A stretch of 40,238 nt of DNA from NCBI RefSeq assembly GCF_019038435.1, contig NZ_JAGPOX010000092.1, forward strand, positions 1 to 40,238. Reading direction: 5' to 3'. Source of the DNA: Nocardia alni (lineage in GTDB: Bacteria; Actinomycetota; Actinomycetes; Mycobacteriales; Mycobacteriaceae). Made by a program: the position numbers and the translations under genes. Positions within the stretch are counted from its first letter, which is position 1, and every line of letters starts with the position of its first letter. Below the pieces are notes generated by a model. It searched no databases and was not told where the DNA came from. It saw only the letters and a program-made list of their open reading frames with translations. Shown piece after piece: positions 16,361-24,751 of this stretch.

Positions 16361-16690
16361 CCGCAATGAGGTTACCTGCTCACCCCGCCCGCAAACGAAC
16401 CCACCGTCCGCGGCTCCGCATGAGCGGCACCGTCACGGCCCGACCAGGACGGCTCCTACCCGGAACGTGTTCTAGATCACCACATCGACGCGGCCTCCCG
16501 ATCGACTAGAGGTCCGCCCGTGGAGTCGCGGGCGGATGTTCGGTTGATCAAGACGAGTGAGGGGCCGCGACGGTCGTATATCTTCGCCCGCGGGATGGGG
16601 TGTGAGCAGGGAGTTTCCCCATTCGGCCGCGGGTGCGCCGACAGAGAGGGACAAACGCGACACGTATCGGACCGTACGATCAGGGACGCT
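16361..16690 (+). promoter_or_regulatory. Structured leader region upstream of the NCS1 permease
   Basis: 330 bases without a convincing gene. Two strong hairpins are visible. One is TCCGCCCG (16513-16520) with CGGGCGGA (16529-16536). The other is a two-tier stem: CCCGCGG (16587-16593) with CCGCGGG (16627-16633), and inside it ATGGGG (16595-16600) with CCCCAT (16617-16622), closing a 16-base loop. The second ends 57 bases before the ATG. This could be a regulatory leader RNA. I looked for the TPP riboswitch signature common upstream of cytX-like genes and did not find it. Confidence 0.45.
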
Positions 16691-18040
16691 ATGACGATTA
16701 TTCGAACGGATCGGCAGACCGGCGATGCGCCGCTGGTGCTCACCACCGAGGTGCCACGCAGCCTGTCGTTCGCCGACCAAACCGCGTTCTGGGCCAACCT
16801 CGGGGTCAGCCTCATCGGGTTCACCGGGGCGCTCTACGTGCTCAAACCGGCAGGTCATCCACAGTTGCCGATCTCGGGGGCGCTGCTGGCGACGATTCTG
16901 GGGACAGTGCTCGGGACCGCCATGGTGGCCGCGGCCGGTGCGGTGGGCACACGGACGGGCGCCCCGGCGATGGCGAATTTCCGCGGGCTGTTCGGGACGA
17001 GGCTGTCCTATCTGCCGACGATCGCCAATATCGTGCAGTGCATCGGGTGGGGTGTGTACGAGCTGACGGTGATCTCGGGCGGTGTGCTCGCGCTGACCCA
17101 CGGGAAGGCCCCGCACGCGCCGGTGATCATCGCGGCGGGGGTGCTGTGCACCGCGATGTCCATCTGGCCGCTGCGGGTGCTGCACATTCTGCGGCGGTAT
17201 GTTACGGTCGCCGTCGCGATCTCGCTGCTGTACTTCACCGTGCAGCTGCTGCGGCATCCGCTGCCGCACGTGTCGGGGACCTCGTGGAGCGGCTTCTTTC
17301 CCGGCGTGGACACCGCGCTGGCCGTCGCGGTGTCGTTCGTACCCCTGGCCGCGGACTACTCACGGCACGCCCGGACCGCGCGCGCGTCCTCGGGTGCGGC
17401 CATGCTGGGCTACTCGGTGGCGCAGAGCTGGTGCTATCTGCTCGGGGTGATCGCGCTGATCCAGGTCGGCGGCGATCCGGACAAGATCTTCGACACCTTC
17501 ATGGGCGTCGCGGCCGGGTGGGTGTTCTTCGCGGTGCTGGTACTGCGCGAATCGGATCAGTCCTTCGCCAACGTGTACTCCACGGCGATGTCGATCCAGA
17601 ATCTGCTGCCCCGGGTGGACCGGCGGATTCTGGCGGGTGCGGTCGGCGCGCTGGCCACGGTGCTCGCGCTGGGTGTGCACGATTTCACCGGCTTCTCGAA
17701 TTTCCTGCTGCTGATCGGTTCGGTGTTCGTGCCGTTGTGCGCGGTGCTGGTGGTCGACTATTTCGCGCGGTCCGGCGAGCGCAGCCGGTGGAATCTGGAT
17801 CAGGACGCTCCGGCGCGGCCGCTCATGCTGGTGCCCTGGGCGCTGGGTTTCGTGGTCTATCAGCTGCTCAACCCGGGGTCGATCGGCTGGTGGGCGCGGT
17901 TGTGGGGCCATGTCCAGGACGCGCTGGGCGTGCATCCGGGCTGGTGGTCCTCGGCGTCGCTGTTCTCCTTCGTCGTCGCGGGCCTGGCGACCGGCGTGCT
18001 GGTACTCCTCGAACGTCGCGTCACCCGCGGACGTGGGTGA
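16691..18040 (+). CDS. NCS1-family nucleobase/cation symporter (CytX/CodB-like)
   Basis: 449 residues from ATG 16691, with AGGGA a few bases upstream. Twelve hydrophobic helices are visible. Helix 1 begins FADQTAFWANLGVSLIGFTG, with the Trp/Asn of NCS1 helix 1, and the helix 6 region contains FVPLAADYSRHAR, the signature of cytosine/purine/HMP permeases. The protein takes up a pyrimidine, purine or hydroxymethylpyrimidine-type compound with sodium or protons. The nearest branch looks like CytX (hydroxymethylpyrimidine) or CodB. The next gene, a small-molecule phosphotransferase, overlaps its end, suggesting uptake followed by phosphorylation of the same compound. This link is inference. Confidence 0.88.
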   Translation: MTIIRTDRQTGDAPLVLTTEVPRSLSFADQTAFWANLGVSLIGFTGALYVLKPAGHPQLPISGALLATILGTVLGTAMVAAAGAVGTRTGAPAMANFRGLFGTRLSYLPTIANIVQCIGWGVYELTVISGGVLALTHGKAPHAPVIIAAGVLCTAMSIWPLRVLHILRRYVTVAVAISLLYFTVQLLRHPLPHVSGTSWSGFFPGVDTALAVAVSFVPLAADYSRHARTARASSGAAMLGYSVAQSWCYLLGVIALIQVGGDPDKIFDTFMGVAAGWVFFAVLVLRESDQSFANVYSTAMSIQNLLPRVDRRILAGAVGALATVLALGVHDFTGFSNFLLLIGSVFVPLCAVLVVDYFARSGERSRWNLDQDAPARPLMLVPWALGFVVYQLLNPGSIGWWARLWGHVQDALGVHPGWWSSASLFSFVVAGLATGVLVLLERRVTRGRG

Positions 18041-19199
18041 CGACCTGGTCTTCGGCATGGGCACGACCCCTTTGGTCGAGCCCGACTGGCCGTCGCTGAC
18101 ACTGCGCGAGATCAACGAGGTCCTGGCTTCGACTCCCGTGATCCCGGCATGTCCTCGGCCGGGATCCGCAGCCGGTGCCGGAGGGCCTGCCGCGGAGGGG
18201 ATATCGGCTCGGTGGACAGCTGCGCAGGCCGTGGATATCACCTGGCGCAGCCCACGCCCGCTGTCGTCGACAGGCGAGGTGCGTATGGCCGACGGTACGA
18301 CAGTCGTGGTGAAGCGCATGCCGGTCGCGCTGCGTGACGACGACGCGCTGGCCGAGGAACACGCGTTCATGGATCACCTTCGGGCGCAGGGGATGCCGAT
18401 TCCGGCGGTGTGGTCGCGCACGAGCGGGGAATTCAGCTACGAATTCCAGCGACCGGGTGCGGGGGCCGATGCGTATCGCAGCGCGTTCTCCTGGTCTCCC
18501 TACCGCTCGCGCGCGCACGCCGAGGCCGCCGGACGCATGCTCGCGCGGATGCACCGGGCCGCGCGGGGTTACGACGCACCCGCCCGGCCGACGCGTCCGC
18601 TGTTGGCCGCGCTGTGCACCGATCCGGTCGCCGCGATCGAACAGCACGCCGCCGCCCGGCCCGCGGTGGCGGAATTCCTGTCCGAGCGGGACTGGCGCGC
18701 GGACCTCGGCGCCGCCCCGCGCGCGGTCGAGGCGTCGGACCTGGAACCGCTGTGGACACACAACGATTGGCACGGCACCAACCTGCTGTGGAGCGGTGAC
18801 GAGATCACCTCGGTCTTCGACTTCGGCCTCGCCAACCGCACCGCCGCCGTGTTCGACCTGGCCGTTGCGATCGAACGTTTCGCCGTCGACTGGATCGCCC
18901 TGCGCGACAGCGGTTCCGCACAGATCCACGCCGAGCAGTTGGCGGCCTTCCTGCGCGGGTACCGCGAGGTTCGCCCGCTTACTTCCCGCGAACGCGTGAT
19001 CCTGCCCGAGATCTTCCCCTTGGCGCATGTGCGCTACGAACTCTCCGAGATCGACTACTTCCTGTCGGTGTTGCCCGAATCGAACCGCGACAACGCCGAA
19101 ATCGCCTATCGCAGCTATCTGATGGGACACCTGCATTGGGCGGAATCATCAGGTGGACATGCATTTCTCGAGCTTCTCGGCCACCTGGCATCGTTGTAG
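18033..19199 (+). CDS. Aminoglycoside/choline-kinase-type phosphotransferase (APH fold)
   Basis: 388 residues if GTG 18033 is used, overlapping the permease stop by 8 bases; ATG 18057 is an alternative, and neither has a clear ribosome binding site. The N-lobe has TVVVKRMPV with the nucleotide-binding Lys. The C-lobe has the Brenner motif HNDWHGTNLLW (catalytic Asp and Asn) and the metal-binding segment VFDFGLANR. The fold covers kinases of aminoglycosides, choline, homoserine, methylthioribose and thiamine. Coupling to an NCS1 permease points to a salvaged metabolite rather than an antibiotic. The N-terminal 70 residues are unusual and may include mis-assigned start sequence. Confidence 0.85.
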   Translation: MGDDLVFGMGTTPLVEPDWPSLTLREINEVLASTPVIPACPRPGSAAGAGGPAAEGISARWTAAQAVDITWRSPRPLSSTGEVRMADGTTVVVKRMPVALRDDDALAEEHAFMDHLRAQGMPIPAVWSRTSGEFSYEFQRPGAGADAYRSAFSWSPYRSRAHAEAAGRMLARMHRAARGYDAPARPTRPLLAALCTDPVAAIEQHAAARPAVAEFLSERDWRADLGAAPRAVEASDLEPLWTHNDWHGTNLLWSGDEITSVFDFGLANRTAAVFDLAVAIERFAVDWIALRDSGSAQIHAEQLAAFLRGYREVRPLTSRERVILPEIFPLAHVRYELSEIDYFLSVLPESNRDNAEIAYRSYLMGHLHWAESSGGHAFLELLGHLASL

Positions 19200-19291
19200 C
19201 AACCCAGAGACTCGGGTCACGCCCGTGGACTGCTAAATTCTGTCGGCACGTGAATGTGGCGCGGCGACGCCCACAGATGAAGGAGAGATGG

Positions 19292-20800
19292 TTGGCTATC
19301 CCGGAGCCAGGGCAGCGGGTCACCGGCAATGTATCGGCTAGCCGATGGAGGGCTCTGCGCGCGACCAAATCGGTGGAGCAGTCGTTGCGCGACACCGACG
19401 AGCCGGACACCAGACTCCGCAAGGACCTCACCGCGTGGGATCTGACCATCTTCGGTGTGGCCGTGGTGGTCGGCGCCGGTATCTTCACGCTCACCGCGCA
19501 GACCGCGGGCGCCGTCGCCGGTCCGTCGGTCTCGCTGGCCTTCGTCTTCGCCGCCATCGCCTGCGGGCTCACCGCGCTGTGCTACGCCGAGTTCGCCTCC
19601 ACGGTTCCGGTGGCCGGCAGCGCCTACACCTTCTCCTACGCGACCTTCGGCGAGTTGATCGCGTGGATCATCGGCTGGGATCTGATTCTCGAGCTCGCCC
19701 TGGCCGTCTCGGTGGTGGCCAAGGGCTGGTCGCAGTATCTGGGCAATGTGATGGGGTCGCATTCCCCGGTCGCGCAGTTCGGTTCGGTGTCCTTCGACTG
19801 GGGGTCGGTGCTGCTGATCGCGGTGCTCACGGTGCTGCTGGCGATCGGTACCAAGGTGTCCTCGCGCGTGTCGGCCGTGGCGGTAGCGATCAAGCTCGCC
19901 GTGATCGCGGTCGTGGTGGTCGTCGGTCTGTACTACTTCAAGGCCTCGAATCTGAAGCCTTTCATTCCCCCGCCACAGTCGGCGAGCGGCGGTTCGGGCG
20001 TGCACCGGACGCTGTTCGAGTTGCTGACCGGCTCGAGCGGCAGCAACTTCGGTTGGTACGGCCTGCTGGCCGCGGCGAGCTTGGTCTTCTTCGCCTTCAT
20101 CGGCTTCGACGTCGTCGCCACTGCCGCCGAGGAGACGAAGAATCCGCAGCGCAACGTCCCGCGCGGCATTCTCGGTTCACTGGCCATCGTGACCGTGCTG
20201 TACGTGGTGGTGTCGCTGGTGCTGACCGGCATGGTGCCCTACACCGATCTGTCGGGTAAGGACGCCACTCTCGCCACCGCATTCGCGGTTCACGGGGTGA
20301 CCTGGGCGAAGAACCTCATCTCCATCGGCGCGCTGGCCGGTCTGACCACCGTGGTGATGGTGCTGTTCCTGGGCCAGACCCGCGTGCTGTACGCGATGGC
20401 GCGCGACGGGCTGCTGCCGCGTGCGCTGGCGCACACCGGATCCAAGGGCACGCCGGTGCGGATCACCGTGATCGTCGGGGTGGTCTGCGCGGTGCTGGCA
20501 GGGTTCGTGCAGTTCGGGACGCTCGAGGAGATGGTGAACATCGGGACGCTGTTCGCCTTCGTCCTGGTGTCGGTGGGCGTGCTGATCCTGCGCCGCACCC
20601 GACCGGATCTGCCGCGCGGGTTCCGGGTGCCGCTGGTGCCGCTCGTTCCGATCCTGGCGGTGCTGGCCTGCGCGTGGCTGATGCTGAACCTGTCGGTGGA
20701 GACCTGGCTGCGGTTCGTGATCTGGATGATCGTCGGGTTCGGGCTGTACTTCACCTATGGGGTGCGACACTCGCTGCTGCGCAAGGGTTCTCGGGACTGA
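19292..20800 (+). CDS. APC-family amino-acid permease (cationic amino-acid transporter branch)
   Basis: 502 residues from TTG 19292, with AAGGAGAG at 19280-19287; ATG 19277 is a possible alternative but would sit on the ribosome binding site. Twelve or more hydrophobic helices follow an N-terminal cytosolic tail with SVEQSLRDTDEPDTRLRKDL, the characteristic lead-in of the CAT/YfnA branch. Helix 1 contains VVVGAGIFTLTAQTAG, with the GAGIF backbone motif that binds the amino-acid carboxylate. Helix 6 contains FFAFIGFDVVATAAEETKNP. It imports or exchanges amino acids in the cytoplasmic membrane. The 3' end overlaps the convergent gene by 46 bases. Confidence 0.93.
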   Translation: MAIPEPGQRVTGNVSASRWRALRATKSVEQSLRDTDEPDTRLRKDLTAWDLTIFGVAVVVGAGIFTLTAQTAGAVAGPSVSLAFVFAAIACGLTALCYAEFASTVPVAGSAYTFSYATFGELIAWIIGWDLILELALAVSVVAKGWSQYLGNVMGSHSPVAQFGSVSFDWGSVLLIAVLTVLLAIGTKVSSRVSAVAVAIKLAVIAVVVVVGLYYFKASNLKPFIPPPQSASGGSGVHRTLFELLTGSSGSNFGWYGLLAAASLVFFAFIGFDVVATAAEETKNPQRNVPRGILGSLAIVTVLYVVVSLVLTGMVPYTDLSGKDATLATAFAVHGVTWAKNLISIGALAGLTTVVMVLFLGQTRVLYAMARDGLLPRALAHTGSKGTPVRITVIVGVVCAVLAGFVQFGTLEEMVNIGTLFAFVLVSVGVLILRRTRPDLPRGFRVPLVPLVPILAVLACAWLMLNLSVETWLRFVIWMIVGFGLYFTYGVRHSLLRKGSRD

Positions 20801-21420
20801 ACTCCCCGCTGTTCGGTGATGACGGCGACGCCCCGCTGCGGGAGGCCGGGGTCGGGGATGTCGCGCCGCGGGCCCCTGCCCATGGGAAATGCCTGCTGGG
20901 GGACGGTTTCCGAGGCCGCGTGGGCGGTGTGCGCCAGGGCGCGGGCGTGGTCGAGCTGTTCCATGACGGTGTTCCAGCCCGAATGCGCGGCGTTGGGGTG
21001 GGCGTTGCCGAGCATGTCGCGATGGATGCGCAGCAGGGTGCGGGTGACCTCGGAGGTGTAGACCGCGGCGGCCAGCGGCAGGGGCACCGTGGGGAGGCCG
21101 CGGTACAGCTCGGCGATGCGGTCGGTCAGCCAGTACGCCTCGAAATGAGCCTGGCCGTGTAGATCCTCGCCGGGTACGGCGACCGCGCTCGGCCCGGACG
21201 CGCGGGCTCTGTCCTCCAGTGTGCCGACGTCGGGGGCGGAGGCGAGCGAACGTCTCATTTCCGCGCCGACCACGCGGTAGAGCAGGCCCGCCAGCATGGC
21301 ATGTTCCACTCCGGAGATGTCGTCGCCGCTCATCACCTGGTCCCAGACCTGTTCGGTGACGGTATCGACGTCGGCGTGCAGAATCGCCAGTGCCGCCCTG
21401 AGCTGTCCAGTAGTTGCCAT
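20755..21420 (-). CDS. Hypothetical protein, mostly helical, unrecognised family
   Basis: 221 residues from ATG 21420; the frame stays open further upstream to 21516 but that part is not gene-like. The sequence is mostly amphipathic helix (for example AALAILHADVDTVTEQVWDQVM and VEHAMLAGLLYRVVGAEMRRSL), without a signal peptide or membrane helix. The C-terminal 50 residues look disordered and Arg/Pro-rich, and lie over the 3' end of the convergent permease gene. I do not recognise a domain. It is probably cytosolic. Codon use (G/C in third position) supports it as a real gene. Confidence 0.65.
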   Translation of the reverse strand: MATTGQLRAALAILHADVDTVTEQVWDQVMSGDDISGVEHAMLAGLLYRVVGAEMRRSLASAPDVGTLEDRARASGPSAVAVPGEDLHGQAHFEAYWLTDRIAELYRGLPTVPLPLAAAVYTSEVTRTLLRIHRDMLGNAHPNAAHSGWNTVMEQLDHARALAHTAHAASETVPQQAFPMGRGPRRDIPDPGLPQRGVAVITEQRGVQSREPLRSSECRTP

Positions 21421-22275
21421 CGTTCTACCCGCTTCCCCGACGCAGATCAGCACCCCACATACGGAGGTGGCCGGGCGGACAACCACCCCGGCTACTGAAA
21501 GGCTACCTTTTAGCAACCGAATTCTCTACAGGATGGGCCGCCGAATTTGGGCCGATCGAAGCAATTGTGCTGATAATCATGATCACTCGGCGATATGGTC
21601 GAAATGTTCCCTATGGGCGGTTCGGCGCTGGTCGATTGCTGTACAGGCTCAGTCGGTGCGTGATGTCTGGTCGGCCGACGCGCGTCCGGGCTCAGCCGGT
21701 GCATGGTGAGGGCCGCGGCCGGGCAGCCATGAGTCGAGCGCAGCGGAGTGAACCATCGACACGGGCGCCCGGCGCGCAACGGAGCCGAGCGCTGGCGAGG
21801 TGGAGTTGTGAGCCGTTCGGACCACCCGGATCGGCGCCGGTCGGTTCCGCGCTCCGGTGTAGCCGATAGCTGAAGGTGTGGGAGTGGACGTGGATTTCGC
21901 GCAGCCGTGAATGGCGGGAAGGACCTCGAGAAAGCGCCCGTCCGGCAGTTGTGCAGCCTGTGCCGCGGACCCCAGACCGGAGGTGAGGTTCGATGTGAGC
22001 CCCTGGAAGGTCGCAATACGCACAGAATTGGGCAGCGGAGAATTGCCGGGGTGTATTCGGCGCTATGGTATCGGCCTGCGCGGCCGTACTCGCGATAAAT
22101 TTCGCCGTAGGCGTTCCGCATGTCGACCGAAAAATCCTGTAACGGAACAACAATTCGCCGATTATATGGTCGCGGGGCTGCCGCCGGATGCGACGGGGCA
22201 GCCGGTCCGGCCGATCGTTGATTCCGGCAGTCCCGGTGCGGCCGTGCGCAGCAGAGCCTCGGACACCGTCGGCAC
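21421..22275. other. Degenerate intergenic stretch
   Basis: About 850 bases hold no convincing intact gene in any frame. Near the start, CTGAAAGG (21495-21502) pairs with CCTTTTAG (21506-21513) around CTA, with one G-T pair; it lies 75 bases upstream of the minus-strand hypothetical gene and may be an operator. The part from 21500 to 21620 is A/T-rich. The stretch from about 22135 reads into the lipase pseudogene and may contain its eroded N-terminus. A minus-strand open frame at 21649-22023 was considered and not accepted. Confidence 0.5.
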
Positions 22276-22934
22276 GTGCCCAGAAATGTCCTCGTACCTG
22301 GCCACATTCGCCTACAGCCCCACCCATCCGGACGCGTCGCCGCCGGACGCGAATGGCTGGAACTGCACCCCGTCGGCCGCACATCCGCACCCGATCGTGT
22401 TGGTGCACGGCACCTGGCTGAACGCGTAGGACGATTTGGCCGCCATGTCACCGGTTCTGGCTCGGGCGGGCTACGTCTACACATTCAATTTCGGACGCGC
22501 GGAAACATTCGTCGGTGGCGGCGTCGGAGCGATCCTGGCCGGAGTTTACAGGCCGGTCCGATCGTACAGTCCATAATGTAGCTGGGCGAATTCATGGGCC
22601 GGGCGCGCACGGTGGATCGTGCTGATAAAGTCGACTTCGTCGCGTATTCTCATGGCGCACCGGTCACCGAGCAGTATCTGAAATTCGACGGCGGCGCAGA
22701 CAAGGTGGGCAAAAGGTGATGAATCCGATCGATATGGCGTTCCTGCGCGCCGGGCCCGGCGCGGCGGTGCACGATGTCACCCTGCAGGACGGATGCGAGC
22801 AGGATCTGTCCGATCATCTGATGTATTCGCCTCGGGCGGTGTCGATCGTGCCGCGTGCCCTGGATCCCGTCGCCCATCCCGCGCTCGTGCGCACGTTCAA
22901 TCCGTGGCTGGTCGGCGGCGGTGGTCGACTGTGA
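22276..22934 (+). pseudogene. Decayed exported lipase (LipA/EstA-type alpha/beta hydrolase)
   Basis: Pieces of one lipase can be read by switching frames: NGWNCTPSAAHPHPIVLVHGTWLNA, then a TAG (22427-22429) where a Tyr is expected, then DDLAAMSPVLARAGY and FNFGRAETFVGGGVGA. The frame then shifts near 22548 to GPIVQSIM, meets a second TAG (22579-22581), and continues LGEFMG to the nucleophile elbow AYSHGAP. A TGA at 22717-22719 ends that frame. The C-terminal part, with VTLQDGCEQDLSDHL and RTFNPWLVGGGG, lies in yet another frame (22716-22934). Two in-frame nonsense codons and at least two frameshifts show a pseudogene. Its final TGA overlaps the GTG of the following intact lipase, implying a former operon. 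Confidence 0.85.
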
Positions 22935-24259
22935 CAGTCCGGCCGCTGCGCCCCGACCGCGACCCGTTCCACCGCCCGCCCGCCGGATTCGAGCAGTGCG
23001 CACCGGGTACGGTGCTGCGCAGCCGGGTGATCGAGCCGGCGGTGTTCGGCGCCGTGCCGGTGCGTGTTTCGGCCTGGCAGTTGCTCTATCGCAGCCGGGA
23101 TCGGGACGGTACGCCCGAGGCCGCGGTGACCACCGTGCTGGTGCCACGAGGCGCCGACCCGACACGCGGTGGCGCAACTGCGTCCCGGCCCGTGGTCTCC
23201 TTCCAATGTGCGATCGATGCCATTGCGCCGCAATGTTTCCCGTCGTACGCGCTGCGCCGGGGAGCGCGGGCGCTCGGGGCGATACCGCAGTTGGAGTTGC
23301 CGCTGATCGCCGCCGCCCTGGCGCGTGGGTGGGTGGTGTCGGTGCCCGATCACGGCGGCAGCGGCGGACGGTTCGGCGTGGCGCGCGAGCCCGGGTACCG
23401 GGCGTTGGACGGTGTTCGTGCGGCGCTGCGGTTCGCGCCGCTCGGGCTGAGCCCGCGCACATCCGTTGCGCTGTGGGGTTATTCGGGCGGGGGCCTGGCC
23501 ACCGTCTGGGCCGCCGAACTCGCCGCCGAGTACGCGCCGGAACTGCGTATCGTCGGTGCGGTCGCCGGATCCCCGGTCGGCGATCCGGGCGCGGCCTTCG
23601 TACGCCTCAACGGGACGCTCTTCGCCGGATTCGCCATGGTGTTCCTCGCGGGTCTGCGCCGGGGCTATCCGAGCCTGGATCCGATCCTGCGTGCGAACCT
23701 GGATCCGGAATATCTGGCGATGCTGGCGAAAGCCGAAGTGAGCGCGACACTTCCACTGTTGGTGCGCCTGGCGCGTCGCGATGCGGACAAACATTCCGAG
23801 CGTGGGGTTCGGGCGCTGATCCGCACGTCGGATCTTCAGTCGATCATCCACGACATCCGCCCGGGCGGCACGGCCCCTGAGATGCCGCTGCTGGTGCTCC
23901 AGGCAGTCAACGACGAGGTGGTGGCCGTCGCCGATGTCGATGCTCTGGTACGGCGCTACGTCACCGCGGGCGCGCGGGTGTGGTACCTGCGCGACCGCCT
24001 CAGCCGGCATCTGCCGCTCCAGTTCCTCGGAGTCCCGGTCATGGTGGACTGGATCGCCGACAGGTTCGCCGGCGTGCCCGCACCGAGCGGCACGACGACC
24101 GTGTGGTCGGTGTCGACGACCCGGGCGGCGCTGCGCGGGCACAGGGAGCTGGCCGGGCTCACCGCGCGTCTGCTCACGGGCCGTCCGATCCGTGCGAAAG
24201 ATGCTGTGACCGTCGATGATCCGGCACCGTGGACCCCGGTCGAGAGCCTGCCGAGCTGA
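22931..24259 (+). CDS. Secretory-lipase-family (LIP) alpha/beta hydrolase
   Basis: 442 residues from GTG 22931, which overlaps the pseudogene stop. The fold is that of LIP-family lipases: an N-terminal strand region (ASRPVVSFQCAIDAIAP), VVSVPDHGGSGGRF ahead of the cap, and the nucleophile elbow LWGYSGGGLATVWAAE with Ser185. VLQAVNDEVVAVADVDALV supplies the acidic residue, and a His is found in SRHLPLQFLG. No obvious signal peptide is present, unlike secreted members such as the one at 1-282. It may therefore be cytosolic, or its exported N-terminus may have been lost. It hydrolyses esters or acylglycerols by family. Confidence 0.85.
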   Translation: MTVRPLRPDRDPFHRPPAGFEQCAPGTVLRSRVIEPAVFGAVPVRVSAWQLLYRSRDRDGTPEAAVTTVLVPRGADPTRGGATASRPVVSFQCAIDAIAPQCFPSYALRRGARALGAIPQLELPLIAAALARGWVVSVPDHGGSGGRFGVAREPGYRALDGVRAALRFAPLGLSPRTSVALWGYSGGGLATVWAAELAAEYAPELRIVGAVAGSPVGDPGAAFVRLNGTLFAGFAMVFLAGLRRGYPSLDPILRANLDPEYLAMLAKAEVSATLPLLVRLARRDADKHSERGVRALIRTSDLQSIIHDIRPGGTAPEMPLLVLQAVNDEVVAVADVDALVRRYVTAGARVWYLRDRLSRHLPLQFLGVPVMVDWIADRFAGVPAPSGTTTVWSVSTTRAALRGHRELAGLTARLLTGRPIRAKDAVTVDDPAPWTPVESLPS

Positions 24260-24268
24260 CCGACGCCG

Positions 24269-24685
24269 CTACACCGGCTGCGGCAGTTGCGCCTCGCGCT
24301 CGTCGAATTCCACACGGGCGGTGCTCAGTTGCTCCTGATGGGCGACGATCCACATACCCATGGCGTGGGTGATCCGCCCCAGATCCCGGCCCAGCTCGGT
24401 CAGCGAATATTCCACGCGCGGAGGGACGGTCGGGTAGACAGCGCGGTGCACCAGGCCCTCTCGCTCGAGGGTGCGCAAAGTCTGGGTGAGCATCTTCTGA
24501 GTGATCCCGTCCAGACGCCGGCGCAAGGCGTTGAACCGAACCGGGCCGTCGCTCGCGCGCAGGACGCCCAGCACCAGCAGCACCCACTTGTCGGCCAGTA
24601 CGGCGAGCAACTCCCGTGCTGGACAGCGGTGCACATAGCTGTCGACGAGATCGGACGGGTCGAGCCAGCGATCGACAGTATCCAT
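24269..24685 (-). CDS. HxlR-family winged-helix transcriptional regulator
   Basis: 138 residues from ATG 24685, with GAGGT about 5 bases upstream. HxlR-type winged helix: CPARELLAVLADKWVLLVLGVL, with the Cys-Pro and Lys-Trp of the family, then GITQKMLTQTLRTLEREGLVHR and the wing PPRVEYSLTELGRDL. The conserved N-terminal cysteine (near residue 21) is the redox sensor in QorR/HypR-like members. It is divergent from a Qor-like oxidoreductase with 66 bases between starts, the standard arrangement where the regulator represses the oxidoreductase until oxidised by quinones or aldehydes. The 3' end converges on the lipase with 9 bases between. Confidence 0.92.
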   Translation of the reverse strand: MDTVDRWLDPSDLVDSYVHRCPARELLAVLADKWVLLVLGVLRASDGPVRFNALRRRLDGITQKMLTQTLRTLEREGLVHRAVYPTVPPRVEYSLTELGRDLGRITHAMGMWIVAHQEQLSTARVEFDEREAQLPQPV

Positions 24686-24751
24686 CAGGTACCTCGGTAT
24701 CGAAAAAGTGCCTACTTCCCAACGGATACTACCCGCAACAGAATCACTGAT
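24686..24751. promoter_or_regulatory. Shared operator/promoter region of the HxlR regulator and oxidoreductase
   Basis: 66 bases between two divergent starts. They contain CCTACTTCCC and GGATACTACC, resembling the half sites with TACTT/TACTA cores bound by HxlR proteins. The exact site is not certain. Confidence 0.5.

Noticed and set aside
16361..16690. TPP riboswitch upstream of the NCS1/CytX-like gene
   Set aside because: The CTGAGA and ACCTGATC...GGTAATGCCAGCG blocks of the aptamer are not present. AGAGAGGG near 16643 is the only faint resemblance.
21649..22023. 124-residue minus-strand open frame in the space before the lipase pseudogene
   Set aside because: Its first half (GLTSNLTSGLGSAAQ) looks mildly protein-like, but the rest is low-complexity and no family or ribosome binding site supports it.
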